Of a DNA stretch of 64,000 nt, positions 9,612-18,807 are shown one piece after another. The notes beneath the pieces are model-generated. The model saw only the letters and a program-made list of their open reading frames with translations, had not been told where the DNA came from and did no database searches. Location of the stretch: NCBI GenBank assembly GCA_016719565.1, contig JADJYU010000003.1, positions 372,001 through 436,000 of the forward strand. The letters are read 5' to 3'. The position numbers and the translations under genes were made by a program. The DNA is from Ignavibacteria bacterium. Its GTDB lineage: Bacteria; Bacteroidota; Ignavibacteria; Tepidaquicellales; Tepidaquicellaceae. Within the stretch, counting starts at the first letter, position 1, and every line of letters begins with the position of its first letter.

Positions 9612-10862
9612 ATGGAACAAAAAAAACTATTCAGAACAATTGAAAACATAGTAAAGGAAGCGCCGAAAATTAATAATGATGAAGAGCTTCTCACTTATGT
9701 TCTTGAACAAATTATCAGAAACGAGGAAATAAAAATAATCGGCGGGAGATTATGGATGCTTAATAAAGAGAAGACTTCATATTCGCTTTTCGAACAAATG
9801 GGTGATGTGGATCTGATCGAAAAAAATTATGAACTGAGCGTTAACCAGTATCCGATGTTTAAAGATGTAGGTCTGTACAGATCTGTAATCGCTCAGGAAA
9901 CAGATGAATATCTTATTGATAAAGGTATTTATCATTACTCCGCTACCGGAGTCGGAGAAAGATATAAATTCAAAGATGACAAAGATGAAAATTTCTATCT
10001 GTATGAATATCTTATTGCGCTGAATGCAAAATTTATAGAAGATGATCTTTTAAATACCCTGAATATTATAAGTATGACGCTCAGCTCAATAATAAGGAGT
10101 AAAGGGATCGAATCTTCCGCAAAGGAGAATATCCTTGAGCTTAATAAAGCACGCGAAATTCAAAAAAGCATTCTTCCAGACCATGAAATGAAATTCGGCA
10201 ATTTCGAAATGTTCGGATTGTCAATTCCGGATAAAATAGTAGGAGGAGATTTTTTTGATTATTTAGAAAGCGAAGACAAGGAAAGAGTCGGTATAGCTGT
10301 TGGTGATGCTGCTTCAAAAGGAATATCAGCGGCTGCGCAGGCTCTTTATGTTTCGGGAGCTTTAAGAATGGGAGTTGAATTTCAGATCAAGCTTACTACG
10401 ATGGTTAAGAAAATTAACAATCTGGTATATGAGACATTTCCATACGAAAGATTCGTTACTCTTTTTTACTGTGAGCTCATAAAGGACAGAAAAGGACTTT
10501 GCCAGTATGTAAATGCGGGTCAAAACCCGCCAATATTTTATAATTCTGAGAAAGGTGAGACAGAATTTTTATCAACTACCGGTCCGGTACTTGGTCCTGC
10601 ACCGTATCAGAAATATTATTCGGACAGTATTAATTTCAAGAAGAATGACATATTATTGCTTTATACGGACGGAATTGTGGAGGCAACGAATGAAGATTTT
10701 TTATTTTACGGTGACGACAGATTAAAGCAGATCTTACTTGAAAATAAAGATCTAAATGCAAAAGAAATTTGCAGCAAGATCATACAGGATGTTAATAAAT
10801 TTTCAACAAAGGGTAAATATTCTGATGACAGAACCCTTGTTGCTATTAAAAGAATCAAATAA
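9612..10862 (+). CDS. Cytoplasmic PP2C/SpoIIE-type phosphatase with N-terminal sensor region
   Basis: A 416-aa protein with no membrane helices. Residues 1-170 form an alpha/beta region of GAF-like appearance that I cannot assign firmly. A short coiled linker (LNKAREIQKSILPDHE) leads into a PP2C/RsbU catalytic domain with GGDFFDYL, GDAASKGISAAAQAL, LYTDGIVEATN and YSDDRTLVAI, so the metal-binding aspartates are intact. It starts 17 bases after the YihY gene and probably belongs to the same transcript. The target is probably an anti-sigma antagonist or similar phosphoprotein, by family only. It differs from the membrane-bound homologue at 5578-6660 in its N-terminus. Confidence 0.85.
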   Translation: MEQKKLFRTIENIVKEAPKINNDEELLTYVLEQIIRNEEIKIIGGRLWMLNKEKTSYSLFEQMGDVDLIEKNYELSVNQYPMFKDVGLYRSVIAQETDEYLIDKGIYHYSATGVGERYKFKDDKDENFYLYEYLIALNAKFIEDDLLNTLNIISMTLSSIIRSKGIESSAKENILELNKAREIQKSILPDHEMKFGNFEMFGLSIPDKIVGGDFFDYLESEDKERVGIAVGDAASKGISAAAQALYVSGALRMGVEFQIKLTTMVKKINNLVYETFPYERFVTLFYCELIKDRKGLCQYVNAGQNPPIFYNSEKGETEFLSTTGPVLGPAPYQKYYSDSINFKKNDILLLYTDGIVEATNEDFLFYGDDRLKQILLENKDLNAKEICSKIIQDVNKFSTKGKYSDDRTLVAIKRIK

Positions 10863-11059
10863 GAATTTGAAAAGAATTTGTTTAATGATGTTTAAGCAGA
10901 CACAATTTAAATTTTAATATCTATAAAATTAATCAATTTGCCAGATTCCGGTATGATATTTCTCATAAATTTAGTTTTAAAAAATTATTTTAATTTTTGT
11001 TAGAAAATTGTATATTAGCATTAATAAAAAACGGGATTATATAATGTATTACAATTACT

Positions 11060-11755
11060 ATGAAGTATAAAAAAAATTATCTGTCTTCTGTGATTGTTTC
11101 CCTGTTAGCCGGGTTCATTTATTATCAATTCAGTACTGACCTTGAAAAATCTTTCAATAAAGTTTTAAGTTCAAATGAGCTGGAAATAAATGTACCTTTA
11201 AACGGCGATGATGCTATATCAAATTTTAACAATCCTCAAAAAATATCTTCAGTCAAAAAAATATTCCGGAAGTCTAAAAACAGTTTTACGCCGTCAAATG
11301 CATTTACAGAAAGCGGAATAATAGATAACAGTAAAAATAATCAGGCACGGACAAAGAAGCCGGTTCCTGACATAAATATTGACTTTACTGCTGAACTGAA
11401 TAACCTTTTGAAGAAAAAAGATAAATCTGTCGAAATCAGAAAGAGTAAAAGTCTGAATAATACGACAGCTGATATCAATACTATTCAAAGTTTTCAAAGA
11501 TCAGTTATTAATAAAGAATGTTTTTCAGCTTCGGTCAACAAGGATATTGTAAAGGGAAACGGTTTTGAATTTAATTATGTATACAATGAGAATTCTAAAT
11601 TGAGAAACAAAGTTAAAGGTAAATCAAAAGAAACCGGTTCAATAAATTATGACCCCGGGACTGAAACTGCCTTTGAATATTTTGGTGAAAAATTTAAATT
11701 CAGAAAGCAGCGGTGCTTTCAAAAAAGAGATTATAAAAAAATCGGAAAGAAATAA
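11060..11755 (+). CDS. Hypothetical membrane-anchored protein, possibly frameshifted at its 3' end
   Basis: A 231-aa protein of unknown family. A hydrophobic segment near the N-terminus (SSVIVSLLAGFIYYQFST, about residues 9-27) looks like a signal anchor. The rest is hydrophilic, rich in Lys, Asn and Ser, and of low complexity. The last 30 residues become an Arg/Lys/Gln-rich jumble. From about 11700 another frame (to 11906) reads more like protein (SGAFKKEIIKKSER, then EIKIEIHTLEDETQE), so one indel near 11695-11715 may separate two parts of a protein of about 280 aa. The next gene encodes an HMA protein. Confidence 0.5.
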   Translation: MKYKKNYLSSVIVSLLAGFIYYQFSTDLEKSFNKVLSSNELEINVPLNGDDAISNFNNPQKISSVKKIFRKSKNSFTPSNAFTESGIIDNSKNNQARTKKPVPDINIDFTAELNNLLKKKDKSVEIRKSKSLNNTTADINTIQSFQRSVINKECFSASVNKDIVKGNGFEFNYVYNENSKLRNKVKGKSKETGSINYDPGTETAFEYFGEKFKFRKQRCFQKRDYKKIGKK

Positions 11756-11945
11756 AAAACTTTACACAAGTACAAATAAAAATGTAAATATAAATATAAA
11801 CAGAGAAGTAATAGAAAATACAGACTGTAAAAAAAATATTAGAAAAACCGGTAAAAGTGAAATTAAAATAGAAATTCATACGTTGGAAGATGAAACTCAG
11901 GAATAATCAATTTAAAAATATTTTTATAAACTAAACTATAACAAA

Positions 11946-12434
11946 ATGAAAAAGAAACTGATCTTAGTTGCTTCACTTGTTGTTATCGTTGCTCTGAGTA
12001 TTTTTTATGTTCAGAACAACAATTTAATTGCAGACGATAAAGACAAGAAAGACTGCTCTACATCCTGCACAAAAACAGCAGGTACCACAGAAACTAAAAG
12101 CGATTGCTCAGGAGATAAAATGAGCAGCGCAAGTAACACATCCGATGATGATCTTACCGGATATGTTGCATATGAATTCGTTACTGATAAAATTCATTGT
12201 GATGGCTGTAAATCTGAAATGACCGGAAATCTGATGGGAATCAGCGGCGTTAAAGAGGTTGTTTACGGAGAAACATGTAATGTCTCCAAAATGACAAGCA
12301 TAAAAGTTATGTATTCAGGTGAAGAAACAAATCCTGAGATCATCGCAGCTTCTGTTAAAGAAAAAGGTCTTCAGGGCAAATGCGAAGACGGTACAAAATG
12401 CGATTCAAAAAAGAAGGATGAAAAGAAATCCTGA
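11946..12434 (+). CDS. Heavy-metal-associated (HMA) domain protein, exported or anchored
   Basis: A 162-aa protein with a hydrophobic N-terminus (residues 4-22) acting as a signal peptide or anchor. A Cys/Ser/Thr-rich linker follows (CSTSCTKT.., 37-57), then an HMA-like ferredoxin fold of about 80 residues containing IHCDGCKSEM (Cys85 and Cys88, the CxxC metal site) and the strand GISGVKEVVYGE. The C-terminus is charged (KCEDGTKCDSKKKDEKK) with two more Cys. By family it binds a soft metal such as copper, mercury or zinc in the periplasm. No metal ATPase or regulator is adjacent, so the metal is not known. It is followed by a strong terminator. Confidence 0.75.
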   Translation: MKKKLILVASLVVIVALSIFYVQNNNLIADDKDKKDCSTSCTKTAGTTETKSDCSGDKMSSASNTSDDDLTGYVAYEFVTDKIHCDGCKSEMTGNLMGISGVKEVVYGETCNVSKMTSIKVMYSGEETNPEIIAASVKEKGLQGKCEDGTKCDSKKKDEKKS

Positions 12435-12451
12435 TAGGATTATTTCTTAAT

Positions 12452-12488
12452 AAAAAAACCCGGTTACTTAACTGTACCGGGTTTTTTT
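12452..12488. terminator. Bidirectional terminator between the HMA gene and dnaB
   Basis: A 13-bp inverted repeat with core ACCCGGT / ACCGGGT, flanked by A7 on the left and T8 on the right, with an 11-nt loop. It sits between convergent genes and would work on both strands. Confidence 0.92.
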
Positions 12489-12507
12489 TATATCTGAATT
12501 CAATATT

Positions 12508-13968
12508 TTAAAAAGGATCATCTGATTTCACATATCCGGGAATTTCAATAACAGGATGATGATCCATATTTTCAAATTTCGCATATTCGTTTAAGAATAC
12601 AAGTTCAAAATCATCTATAGGACCGTTCCTTTGCTTACCAATAATAATTTCCGCTTTTCTTAATTCAGTAAGATAATCGGGATCATCTCTGTTAAGACTC
12701 TTCCCCATTGCTGGTCGGTGAACAAATATAACAACGTCTGCGTCCTGTTCGATAGATCCTGATTCTCTCAGATCAGCGAGCTGCGGTCTCTTTTCTTTTC
12801 CTCTCTGCTCAATAGCTCTGTTAAGCTGTGCGCATGCTACTACAGGGATATCAAGTTCCTTGGCCAGAGCTTTTAATCCTCTGGAAACATATGCAACCTC
12901 AAGGTCTCTTCTTTCTGCCGATTCAGGACCTTTTACAAGCTGGAGATAATCAACAATGATCATATCAATGCCAAATTCCTTTTTCATCTTTCTTGCTTTT
13001 GCCCTGATCTCAAGTATTGACAGCTCACTTGTATCGTCAATGTATAAATTTGTTTTCAATTTATGAAAACTTTTTATGACTCTGTTCCACTCATCAGTAG
13101 TTGTCTTTCCCGTTTTAAGATTCTTACCGTTTACTCTCGCTTCACCTGATAGCATTCTCAGTATTAGCTCTCTGAAAGACATTTCAAGACTAAAGATAGC
13201 AACTGATTTACCGTGATCGACTGCGGCATTCCGCGCAATGTTCATGGAAAATGCCGTCTTTCCGTGAGAAGGTCTCCCGGCGATTATTATTAATTCCGAA
13301 TTCTGAAAGCCGGCCGTCAGATCATCAAGTCTTGAATATCCGGTTGGAATACCGACAAGCCCGCTTTTATTTTCTTTTTGCTCAGCCAGCATGTTAATAA
13401 GATTGTCGATTTCATCTTTGACGGAAATTACTTTCTTTTTTGAAAGAGATTCGGATACATCAAGTATTCTTTGTTCCGCTTCATCCAGAATTGAAAATGT
13501 ATTGGATGTCGGATTGAAACACTTGTCTGCAATACCTGATGAAATTGAGATAAGATTTCTCAGTAAATATTTTTCCAGAACAATTCTTGAATAATATTTT
13601 GCATTTGCTGAAGTCGCAACAGAAGATGTCAGATCTATAATAAATTCAATACCTCCGATAATATCCAGTTTCCCCGTTAACTGAAGCTCTTCTTTCAATG
13701 TACTCGGATCTATAGGTTCTTTCTTTTGATCGAGGTTTTTAATTGCATCAAATACATATTCATTCTTTTTTCTGTAAAAATGTTTGGAGTCAATTATTTC
13801 AAAGACATCATTTATAACACTATTATCAATAAGAATTGAACCCAGAATTTTTGTCTCAAGGTCCTGAGCATTTGGCGGGATTTTCCCGGTATGCTCAATT
13901 TCCATTTCTTCATTGACCGGCTTATCGAGTAATAAAGTTTTGTTTTTATATTTAGATACTTTTTTCAA
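12508..13968 (-). CDS. dnaB: Replicative DNA helicase
   Basis: A 486-aa hexameric helicase that unwinds DNA at the replication fork. The N-terminal DnaG-interaction domain starts after a charged tail of about 25 residues (PPNAQDLETKILGSIL). The RecA-like domain has Walker A AGRPSHGKTAF, Walker B MIIVDYLQLV and the C-terminal QRNGP segment typical of bacterial DnaB. Length is normal and no intein is present. It lies 32 bases after the UDG gene, so it is probably the last gene of the coaBC-UDG-dnaB run. Confidence 0.96.
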   Translation of the reverse strand: MKKVSKYKNKTLLLDKPVNEEMEIEHTGKIPPNAQDLETKILGSILIDNSVINDVFEIIDSKHFYRKKNEYVFDAIKNLDQKKEPIDPSTLKEELQLTGKLDIIGGIEFIIDLTSSVATSANAKYYSRIVLEKYLLRNLISISSGIADKCFNPTSNTFSILDEAEQRILDVSESLSKKKVISVKDEIDNLINMLAEQKENKSGLVGIPTGYSRLDDLTAGFQNSELIIIAGRPSHGKTAFSMNIARNAAVDHGKSVAIFSLEMSFRELILRMLSGEARVNGKNLKTGKTTTDEWNRVIKSFHKLKTNLYIDDTSELSILEIRAKARKMKKEFGIDMIIVDYLQLVKGPESAERRDLEVAYVSRGLKALAKELDIPVVACAQLNRAIEQRGKEKRPQLADLRESGSIEQDADVVIFVHRPAMGKSLNRDDPDYLTELRKAEIIIGKQRNGPIDDFELVFLNEYAKFENMDHHPVIEIPGYVKSDDPF

Positions 13969-14000
13969 CTTCTTATTAAAAAATTTTAATGTATTTCAGT

Positions 14001-14891
14001 TTAAATGTTATTCATAATGTCATATTCCGCCCTGAGCATCTGAACGTCTTCCCATGTAGGTTTTTTCCAGGCAGGATTTCTAAGCAGCGCTGCAGGATGG
14101 TAAGTTACCATCATTTTTATTCCTTCATAAGAATGAAATCTGCCTCTCAGCTTACCTAACGGCTCTTTCGATCTGAGCAATGTCTGAGATGCAAACGTTC
14201 CGAGAGCAAGAATTAATTTTGGCTTAATCAGTTTCAACTGATTAAATAAATACGGTTCGCAGTTTTGAATTTCATCCGGCAGCGGATTCCTGTTCTCAGG
14301 CGGTCTGCATTTGAGAATATTGCATATATAAACTTCTTCCCTGGAAAAATTAATTGCTTTAAGAATATCAGTAAGTAATTTTCCGGCTCTGCCTACGAAT
14401 GGCAAGCCCTGCTTATCCTCATCAGCGCCCGGCGCTTCGCCGACTATTACAAGATCTGCATTTTCATTGCCGCTTCCGAATACTACATTGTTTCTCAGCT
14501 GAGAAAGTTCTCTGCATTTAAAGCAGTTACTTACCGTATCTTTCAGTTTACTTACTTCAGTAAAATCCGGATTATCGTTTTCAATTTTTTTCGAAATTAT
14601 TTTTTTTTCTTCAGATTTATTCAGCGTTTCATTTTTAAATTCTTTTATCTTCACTGGATTGGAACTCACAATATTTTCCGAAACAATATTTGCATCCTGA
14701 CTTATCATTCCTGCAGAATTAATTTTCAATTTCCCTGTATCTTCGGTTTCGTTCATATCAGAATTTTCAAGACTCTTAAGAGCTTCAGTTAACATCAATG
14801 CGTCATTATGTAAAGGGAATATATTATATCTCTTCAAAAATTGAATATGTACAGAAATATCTTTTTCAATATTTAACTTATTCTGCTTCAT
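14001..14891 (-). CDS. Type 4 uracil-DNA glycosylase with iron-sulfur cluster
   Basis: A 296-aa family-4 UDG that removes uracil from DNA. Residues 1-115 are a poorly conserved, charged extension with no domain I recognise. The catalytic part begins at CFKCRELS. It has the four cluster cysteines (CxxC, the Cys of LKCRPPENRNP and the Cys of QNCEPYL), motif A GEAPGADED, the GLPFVGRAGKLL segment and motif B YHPAALLRNP. The start codon overlaps the stop of coaBC in an ATGA, indicating translational coupling. The long N-terminal extension is common in Bacteroidetes homologues. Confidence 0.92.
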   Translation of the reverse strand: MKQNKLNIEKDISVHIQFLKRYNIFPLHNDALMLTEALKSLENSDMNETEDTGKLKINSAGMISQDANIVSENIVSSNPVKIKEFKNETLNKSEEKKIISKKIENDNPDFTEVSKLKDTVSNCFKCRELSQLRNNVVFGSGNENADLVIVGEAPGADEDKQGLPFVGRAGKLLTDILKAINFSREEVYICNILKCRPPENRNPLPDEIQNCEPYLFNQLKLIKPKLILALGTFASQTLLRSKEPLGKLRGRFHSYEGIKMMVTYHPAALLRNPAWKKPTWEDVQMLRAEYDIMNNI

Positions 14892-16102
14892 TTCATTTTC
14901 AGATATTTATCAAGTATTGCATTGCCAACATCATACTTGCTCATAAGCGGAATACTTTCTATGTTCTTTGAAGTAATAAGATTTACTTTGTTTGTATCTG
15001 TTCCGAATCCCGAACCTTCGCTGTCCGGATTATTAGAGACAATCATATCAAGATTTTTTTTCTTCAGTTTTGCCCGCGCATTTTCGATTTCATTATCAGT
15101 TTCAAGCGCAAATCCTATAAGTTTAAAATTCTTTTTCCTTTCACCTATATACTGGAGTATATCAACCGCTCTTTTAAATTCGAATATAAAATTTTCCTTC
15201 TCTTCTTTCTTAATCTTACCGGTGCCTGTATTCACAGGTACAAAATCCTCAACTGCAGCAGACATTATTATGAGATCTTTATTTTTGTAATTGGATTTTA
15301 CCGCCATAAACATATCATCAGCTGTCTTTACATTAATTCTCTTTACTCCATGAATATCATTTAAACCAACAGGACCTGTCACTAAAGTAACTGATGCTCC
15401 CCTGTCATTTGCTGCTCTTGCAATTTCAAATCCCATTTTTCCGGTGGATGAGTTTGTAATGAATCTAACTCTGTCAAGAAATTCAACTGTTGGTCCTGCT
15501 GTAATAAGAATTTTCCTTCCTTTTAGATCGCTTCGCAGAGTTAAAATCTCTTTTATTATTTCAAATATTTTTTCCGGTTCAGCCATTCTTCCTTCGCCTG
15601 TAAGTCCGCTGGCAAGCTCACCATATTCGGGTTCAATAATTCTGTATCCGTAATCCTGTAATGACTTTATATTATTTTTTGAAACAGGATTTTTAATCAT
15701 GTCATCATCCATCGCAGGCGCGAGAAAGACGGGACATCTTGCAGCCAGTACCGCTGTTAATAAAAAATTATCGCATATTCCGTGATTGATCTTTGCAAGA
15801 GTATTTGCAGTTGCAGGAGCGATTATAAAAACATCAGCCCATAGTCCGAGATTGACATGCCAGGTCTTCGTCTCCGCTTTTTCTAGTTTAATAATATCCT
15901 CATGCGGTGAGAACATATTAATTATAACTTCATTTTTTGATAATGCGGAAAGAGTAACAGGGGAAACAAAATTAACAGCCGTTGGTGTCATTATGACTTT
16001 TACTTCAGCGCCATGTCTGATGAAATATCTTACGAGATAGCAAATTTTATAAGCTGCTATCCCGCCTGATATACCTATAAGAATTTTTTTACCTTCAAGC
16101 AT
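14888..16102 (-). CDS. coaBC: Bifunctional phosphopantothenoylcysteine decarboxylase / phosphopantothenate-cysteine ligase
   Basis: A 404-aa CoaBC fusion that makes 4'-phosphopantetheine for coenzyme A. The N-terminal flavoprotein decarboxylase shows GGIAAYKICYLVR, the TxTANTLAKINHG FMN region and APAMDDDMIKNP. The usual PxMNxxMW motif reads PAMDDDMI, a variant also typical of Bacteroidetes CoaC, so I do not treat it as loss. The C-terminal CTP-dependent ligase has ITAGPTVEFLD, RFITNSSTGKMG and SAAVEDFVPV. It lies after rpoZ, from which it is separated by a hairpin terminator. Confidence 0.95.
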   Translation of the reverse strand: MLEGKKILIGISGGIAAYKICYLVRYFIRHGAEVKVIMTPTAVNFVSPVTLSALSKNEVIINMFSPHEDIIKLEKAETKTWHVNLGLWADVFIIAPATANTLAKINHGICDNFLLTAVLAARCPVFLAPAMDDDMIKNPVSKNNIKSLQDYGYRIIEPEYGELASGLTGEGRMAEPEKIFEIIKEILTLRSDLKGRKILITAGPTVEFLDRVRFITNSSTGKMGFEIARAANDRGASVTLVTGPVGLNDIHGVKRINVKTADDMFMAVKSNYKNKDLIIMSAAVEDFVPVNTGTGKIKKEEKENFIFEFKRAVDILQYIGERKKNFKLIGFALETDNEIENARAKLKKKNLDMIVSNNPDSEGSGFGTDTNKVNLITSKNIESIPLMSKYDVGNAILDKYLKMK

Positions 16103-16117
16103 TTTTCCGATAAAAAA

Positions 16118-16142
16118 AATATCCCGAAAATGACGGGATATT
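16118..16142 (-). terminator. Hairpin terminator after rpoZ
   Basis: 9-bp stem AATATCCCG / CGGGATATT with a 7-nt loop, followed on the minus strand by a run of T's (A8 at 16112-16119 on the plus strand). It is located just upstream of the coaBC start, so it may act as a partial terminator or attenuator between gmk-rpoZ and coaBC. Confidence 0.8.
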
Positions 16143-16172
16143 AAAATTGTTTTGAATTTTTAAAGATCTTAA

Positions 16173-16472
16173 TTACTCGCTGTCTTTCTCATTTTTGAAT
16201 CTGTAGTTAAGACGGTCTTCCATTAATTCATGAACAGACTGAATGGTAGGTTTTTCCCTAACCTCAAACTCAAGTGAAATATTAAGCTTATCCTGATTCA
16301 TAATTGTATCGTCTTCTGTTTCCTTAGCGATTATCGGTTCAAGTTTTTGATTTAATTCCAGTTTCATTGAATCATTGATCTGTCTGGATCTCATTGAAGC
16401 TACTACTATTGATTCATATAGATTTGCGGTTTTCGACTCAAATTTCTCCAGGTCTAATGTTTCTATTGCCAT
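16173..16472 (-). CDS. rpoZ: RNA polymerase omega subunit
   Basis: A 99-aa Rpb6/omega-type protein that helps assemble and stabilise RNA polymerase. The diagnostic segment is LYESIVVASMRSRQIND near residue 20, the form found in Bacteroidetes and Chlorobi. The C-terminal half (after about residue 50) is variable and charged. It lies 3 bases after gmk, and the gmk-rpoZ-coaBC order is the common bacterial arrangement, which supports the call. Confidence 0.88.
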   Translation of the reverse strand: MAIETLDLEKFESKTANLYESIVVASMRSRQINDSMKLELNQKLEPIIAKETEDDTIMNQDKLNISLEFEVREKPTIQSVHELMEDRLNYRFKNEKDSE

Positions 16473-16475
16473 ATA

Positions 16476-17033
16476 TTATTTATTTATTTTACTTAATATT
16501 ATTTGCTTTACTTCAGCAATTGCCTTTTCAAGGTTTTCGTTTAAAACAATATAATCAAATTCTTTGGCTTTTGCGATTTCTAAATCAACCCTTTTTATTC
16601 GTTCATTTATCTGCTCAGCGCTTTCTGTCGCTCTTTTTTTAAGTCTCTCCTTTAAAGTATCATTATCCGGAGGTTTTATAAAAATCAGGACAGCATCTTT
16701 CCCGTATAATTTTTTAATTGCCAGCGCTCCTTTTACATCTACATCAAAGACCATACTTATTCCGCCCGCTATATTATCTTCCACCGGGGTTTTTAATGTT
16801 CCGTAATAATCTCCTTTAAAAATAACTTCATATTCTATTAGCTCATGTCTGTCAATCATATTCTGAAACTCGTCTTTAGTATAAAAGAAATAATCCACAC
16901 CGTCTTTTTCATTTTCCCGTTTTTTTCTCGTAGTTGCGGATACAGAAAATACAAGCTCCGGAATTTGATTCAGAATTTCCTTAACTATCGTTGTTTTACC
17001 GGCTCCGGATGGAGCAGCTATGACAAAAAGCAT
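16476..17033 (-). CDS. gmk: Guanylate kinase
   Basis: A 185-aa enzyme that phosphorylates GMP to GDP with ATP. The P-loop is APSGAGKTTIV near the N-terminus. The GMP-binding region is seen in SATTRKKRENEKDGVDYFF, with the lid in the KERLKKRATESAEQI segment. Length is typical (about 185-205). It starts 7 bases after yicC, in the same operon as rpoZ. Confidence 0.96.
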   Translation of the reverse strand: MLFVIAAPSGAGKTTIVKEILNQIPELVFSVSATTRKKRENEKDGVDYFFYTKDEFQNMIDRHELIEYEVIFKGDYYGTLKTPVEDNIAGGISMVFDVDVKGALAIKKLYGKDAVLIFIKPPDNDTLKERLKKRATESAEQINERIKRVDLEIAKAKEFDYIVLNENLEKAIAEVKQIILSKINK

Positions 17034-17040
17034 TTAATTT

Positions 17041-17922
17041 TTATTCGACGTTTTGTAATTGTTCACGGATCTTCTCAAGTTCCTCTTTCATTTCCACACT
17101 TTTCTGAGAGATTTCCGCGTCCATGGATTTTGAAGCAATTGTGTTTACTTCCCTGTTAATCTCCTGTACAAGAAAGTTAAGTCTTCTTCCCGAAAGCTCA
17201 TCGGATTTAATATTATCGGTAAAATATTTCAAATGACTTTTTAATCTTATCAGCTCTTCAGTAATATCAATTCTTTCTGAATACAAAATGATCTCTGTCT
17301 CTAATCTGTTTTCGTCAATTAATTTCTTATCTGTTAAAATAGAATTGATCTTCTCCCTTAACTTTTTTCTCACAAGATCCGCTTTACCGTTTGAAAGCGC
17401 GGATATCCGTTCAGATTCTTTTTTAATGAAATTAATTCTATCGCTGATATCTTTCTTTAATGAATCACCTTCTTTCTTTTTCATTTTGTTGAGATCAATC
17501 ACAGCGCTTTCCAGAAGTTTGAATAAAAATTTTCTTTCTGAATCGTTAGTCTCGGTTACAGCTTCAGGACTGAACATGCCCGCCAGACTTATTATATGTT
17601 CTAGTTTTATTTTTTCATCTGAACCAACAGCTTCATTCAGTTTCTTAAGATCCGAAACATACTTTTTTATAATACCGGGTTCCATATTCATTATGCCTGC
17701 GGACGCCTCCTGATTTTCAGAAGTTATTGTAACGCTTATTTTTCCTCTGGAGATCTTCTTTCTGATTATCTCTTTAAGCTCAGGATCATAAGATGCAAAC
17801 TGCCTCGGATATCTCAGACCAATGTCGCTGTATTTGTTGTTCACAGATCTGATCTCTGCATAATACTTTCTTCCTTTGAAAGTCCCTTCTGATCTTCCGA
17901 AACCTGTCATGCTTATGATCAT
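17041..17922 (-). CDS. yicC: YicC family endoribonuclease-like protein
   Basis: A 293-aa YicC protein. The family signature MTGFGRSEG is at the N-terminus, and the DUF1732 C-terminus is at RRLNFLVQEINREVNTIASK. E. coli YicC is an RNA endonuclease; the role here is inferred from the family. The start overlaps the LOG gene stop by 4 bases (ATGA), and gmk follows 7 bases later, a neighbourhood shared by many bacteria. Confidence 0.93.
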   Translation of the reverse strand: MIISMTGFGRSEGTFKGRKYYAEIRSVNNKYSDIGLRYPRQFASYDPELKEIIRKKISRGKISVTITSENQEASAGIMNMEPGIIKKYVSDLKKLNEAVGSDEKIKLEHIISLAGMFSPEAVTETNDSERKFLFKLLESAVIDLNKMKKKEGDSLKKDISDRINFIKKESERISALSNGKADLVRKKLREKINSILTDKKLIDENRLETEIILYSERIDITEELIRLKSHLKYFTDNIKSDELSGRRLNFLVQEINREVNTIASKSMDAEISQKSVEMKEELEKIREQLQNVE

Positions 17923-18755
17923 ATAATTACTTTGTTAACATAATTTTTTGTAAGCTCTTTGGTAAGATAATCGAAAGCTTCCTTCGGAGTATTTACAAAT
18001 TTAAACAGCTTCAGATCTTCCGGAGATATAACATTCAGCTCTGCAAACATTTCCATATTTATAACTTTATCCCAGAATTCTTTACCGTAGACCACTACAG
18101 TAATTTTTTTTCTTAATTTTCTTGTCTGTACAAGTGTGAGTATTTCCATAAGTTCATCAAGAGTTCCGAATCCGCCCGGCATTATTACCAGAGCTTTTGC
18201 GGGATAAGCAAACCAGAATTTTCTCATGAAGAAGTAATGAAATTCAAAATTTAATTCAGGTGTAATATAAGGATTCGGATACTGTTCGAAAGGAAGCGAA
18301 ATATTTAAACCTATTGAAAGTCCCTTGGCCTTCATTGCGCCTTTATTGGCAGCTTCCATTATTCCCGGTCCGCCGCCGGAGCAAACCACATATTTGTGAG
18401 GTTTTCCGAGACCCATTGCCCATTCTGTCATCATTTGCGCCAGCTCTACAGTGTCTTCATAATATTTAGACATCATAAGATTTGTTTCGGCGCTTTTAAG
18501 TTCACGTTTAAGTAATGTAGTGATCCTTCCGGAATTCCTGATCTTAGTTTTGATCTCCTTTAAATTTTTCAAGGCTGTCTTTCTCGGTAATGTCCTTGCA
18601 GAACCGAAAAAAACTACTGTATTAAAAATTTTCTGCTTTCTTAATCTTTCAAGTGGTTCTTTATATTCTGTCAGTATCCTGATGTCTCTTGCCTGAGGGG
18701 AATTTAAAAACTCCAGATCATGATAAGCTTTAGGTGACTTGTTTAAAAATTTCAT
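17919..18755 (-). CDS. LOG family nucleotide 5'-monophosphate phosphoribohydrolase-like protein
   Basis: A 278-aa Rossmann-fold protein of the LOG (TIGR00730-type) family. It carries the two defining motifs, GGGPGIMEAANKGA and PGGFGTLDELMEIL, with the catalytic Arg and Glu region intact. Homologues cleave ribose-phosphate from nucleotides such as cytokinin ribotides or AMP and are often misnamed lysine decarboxylases. The N-terminal 75 residues are an extension beyond the minimal family domain. It is translationally coupled to yicC. Confidence 0.88.
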   Translation of the reverse strand: MKFLNKSPKAYHDLEFLNSPQARDIRILTEYKEPLERLRKQKIFNTVVFFGSARTLPRKTALKNLKEIKTKIRNSGRITTLLKRELKSAETNLMMSKYYEDTVELAQMMTEWAMGLGKPHKYVVCSGGGPGIMEAANKGAMKAKGLSIGLNISLPFEQYPNPYITPELNFEFHYFFMRKFWFAYPAKALVIMPGGFGTLDELMEILTLVQTRKLRKKITVVVYGKEFWDKVINMEMFAELNVISPEDLKLFKFVNTPKEAFDYLTKELTKNYVNKVII

Positions 18756-18807
18756 TAATAATTTTAGATTAAAAAATATTTTCGAATGCTAATTTTTCCG
18801 ATAGATC

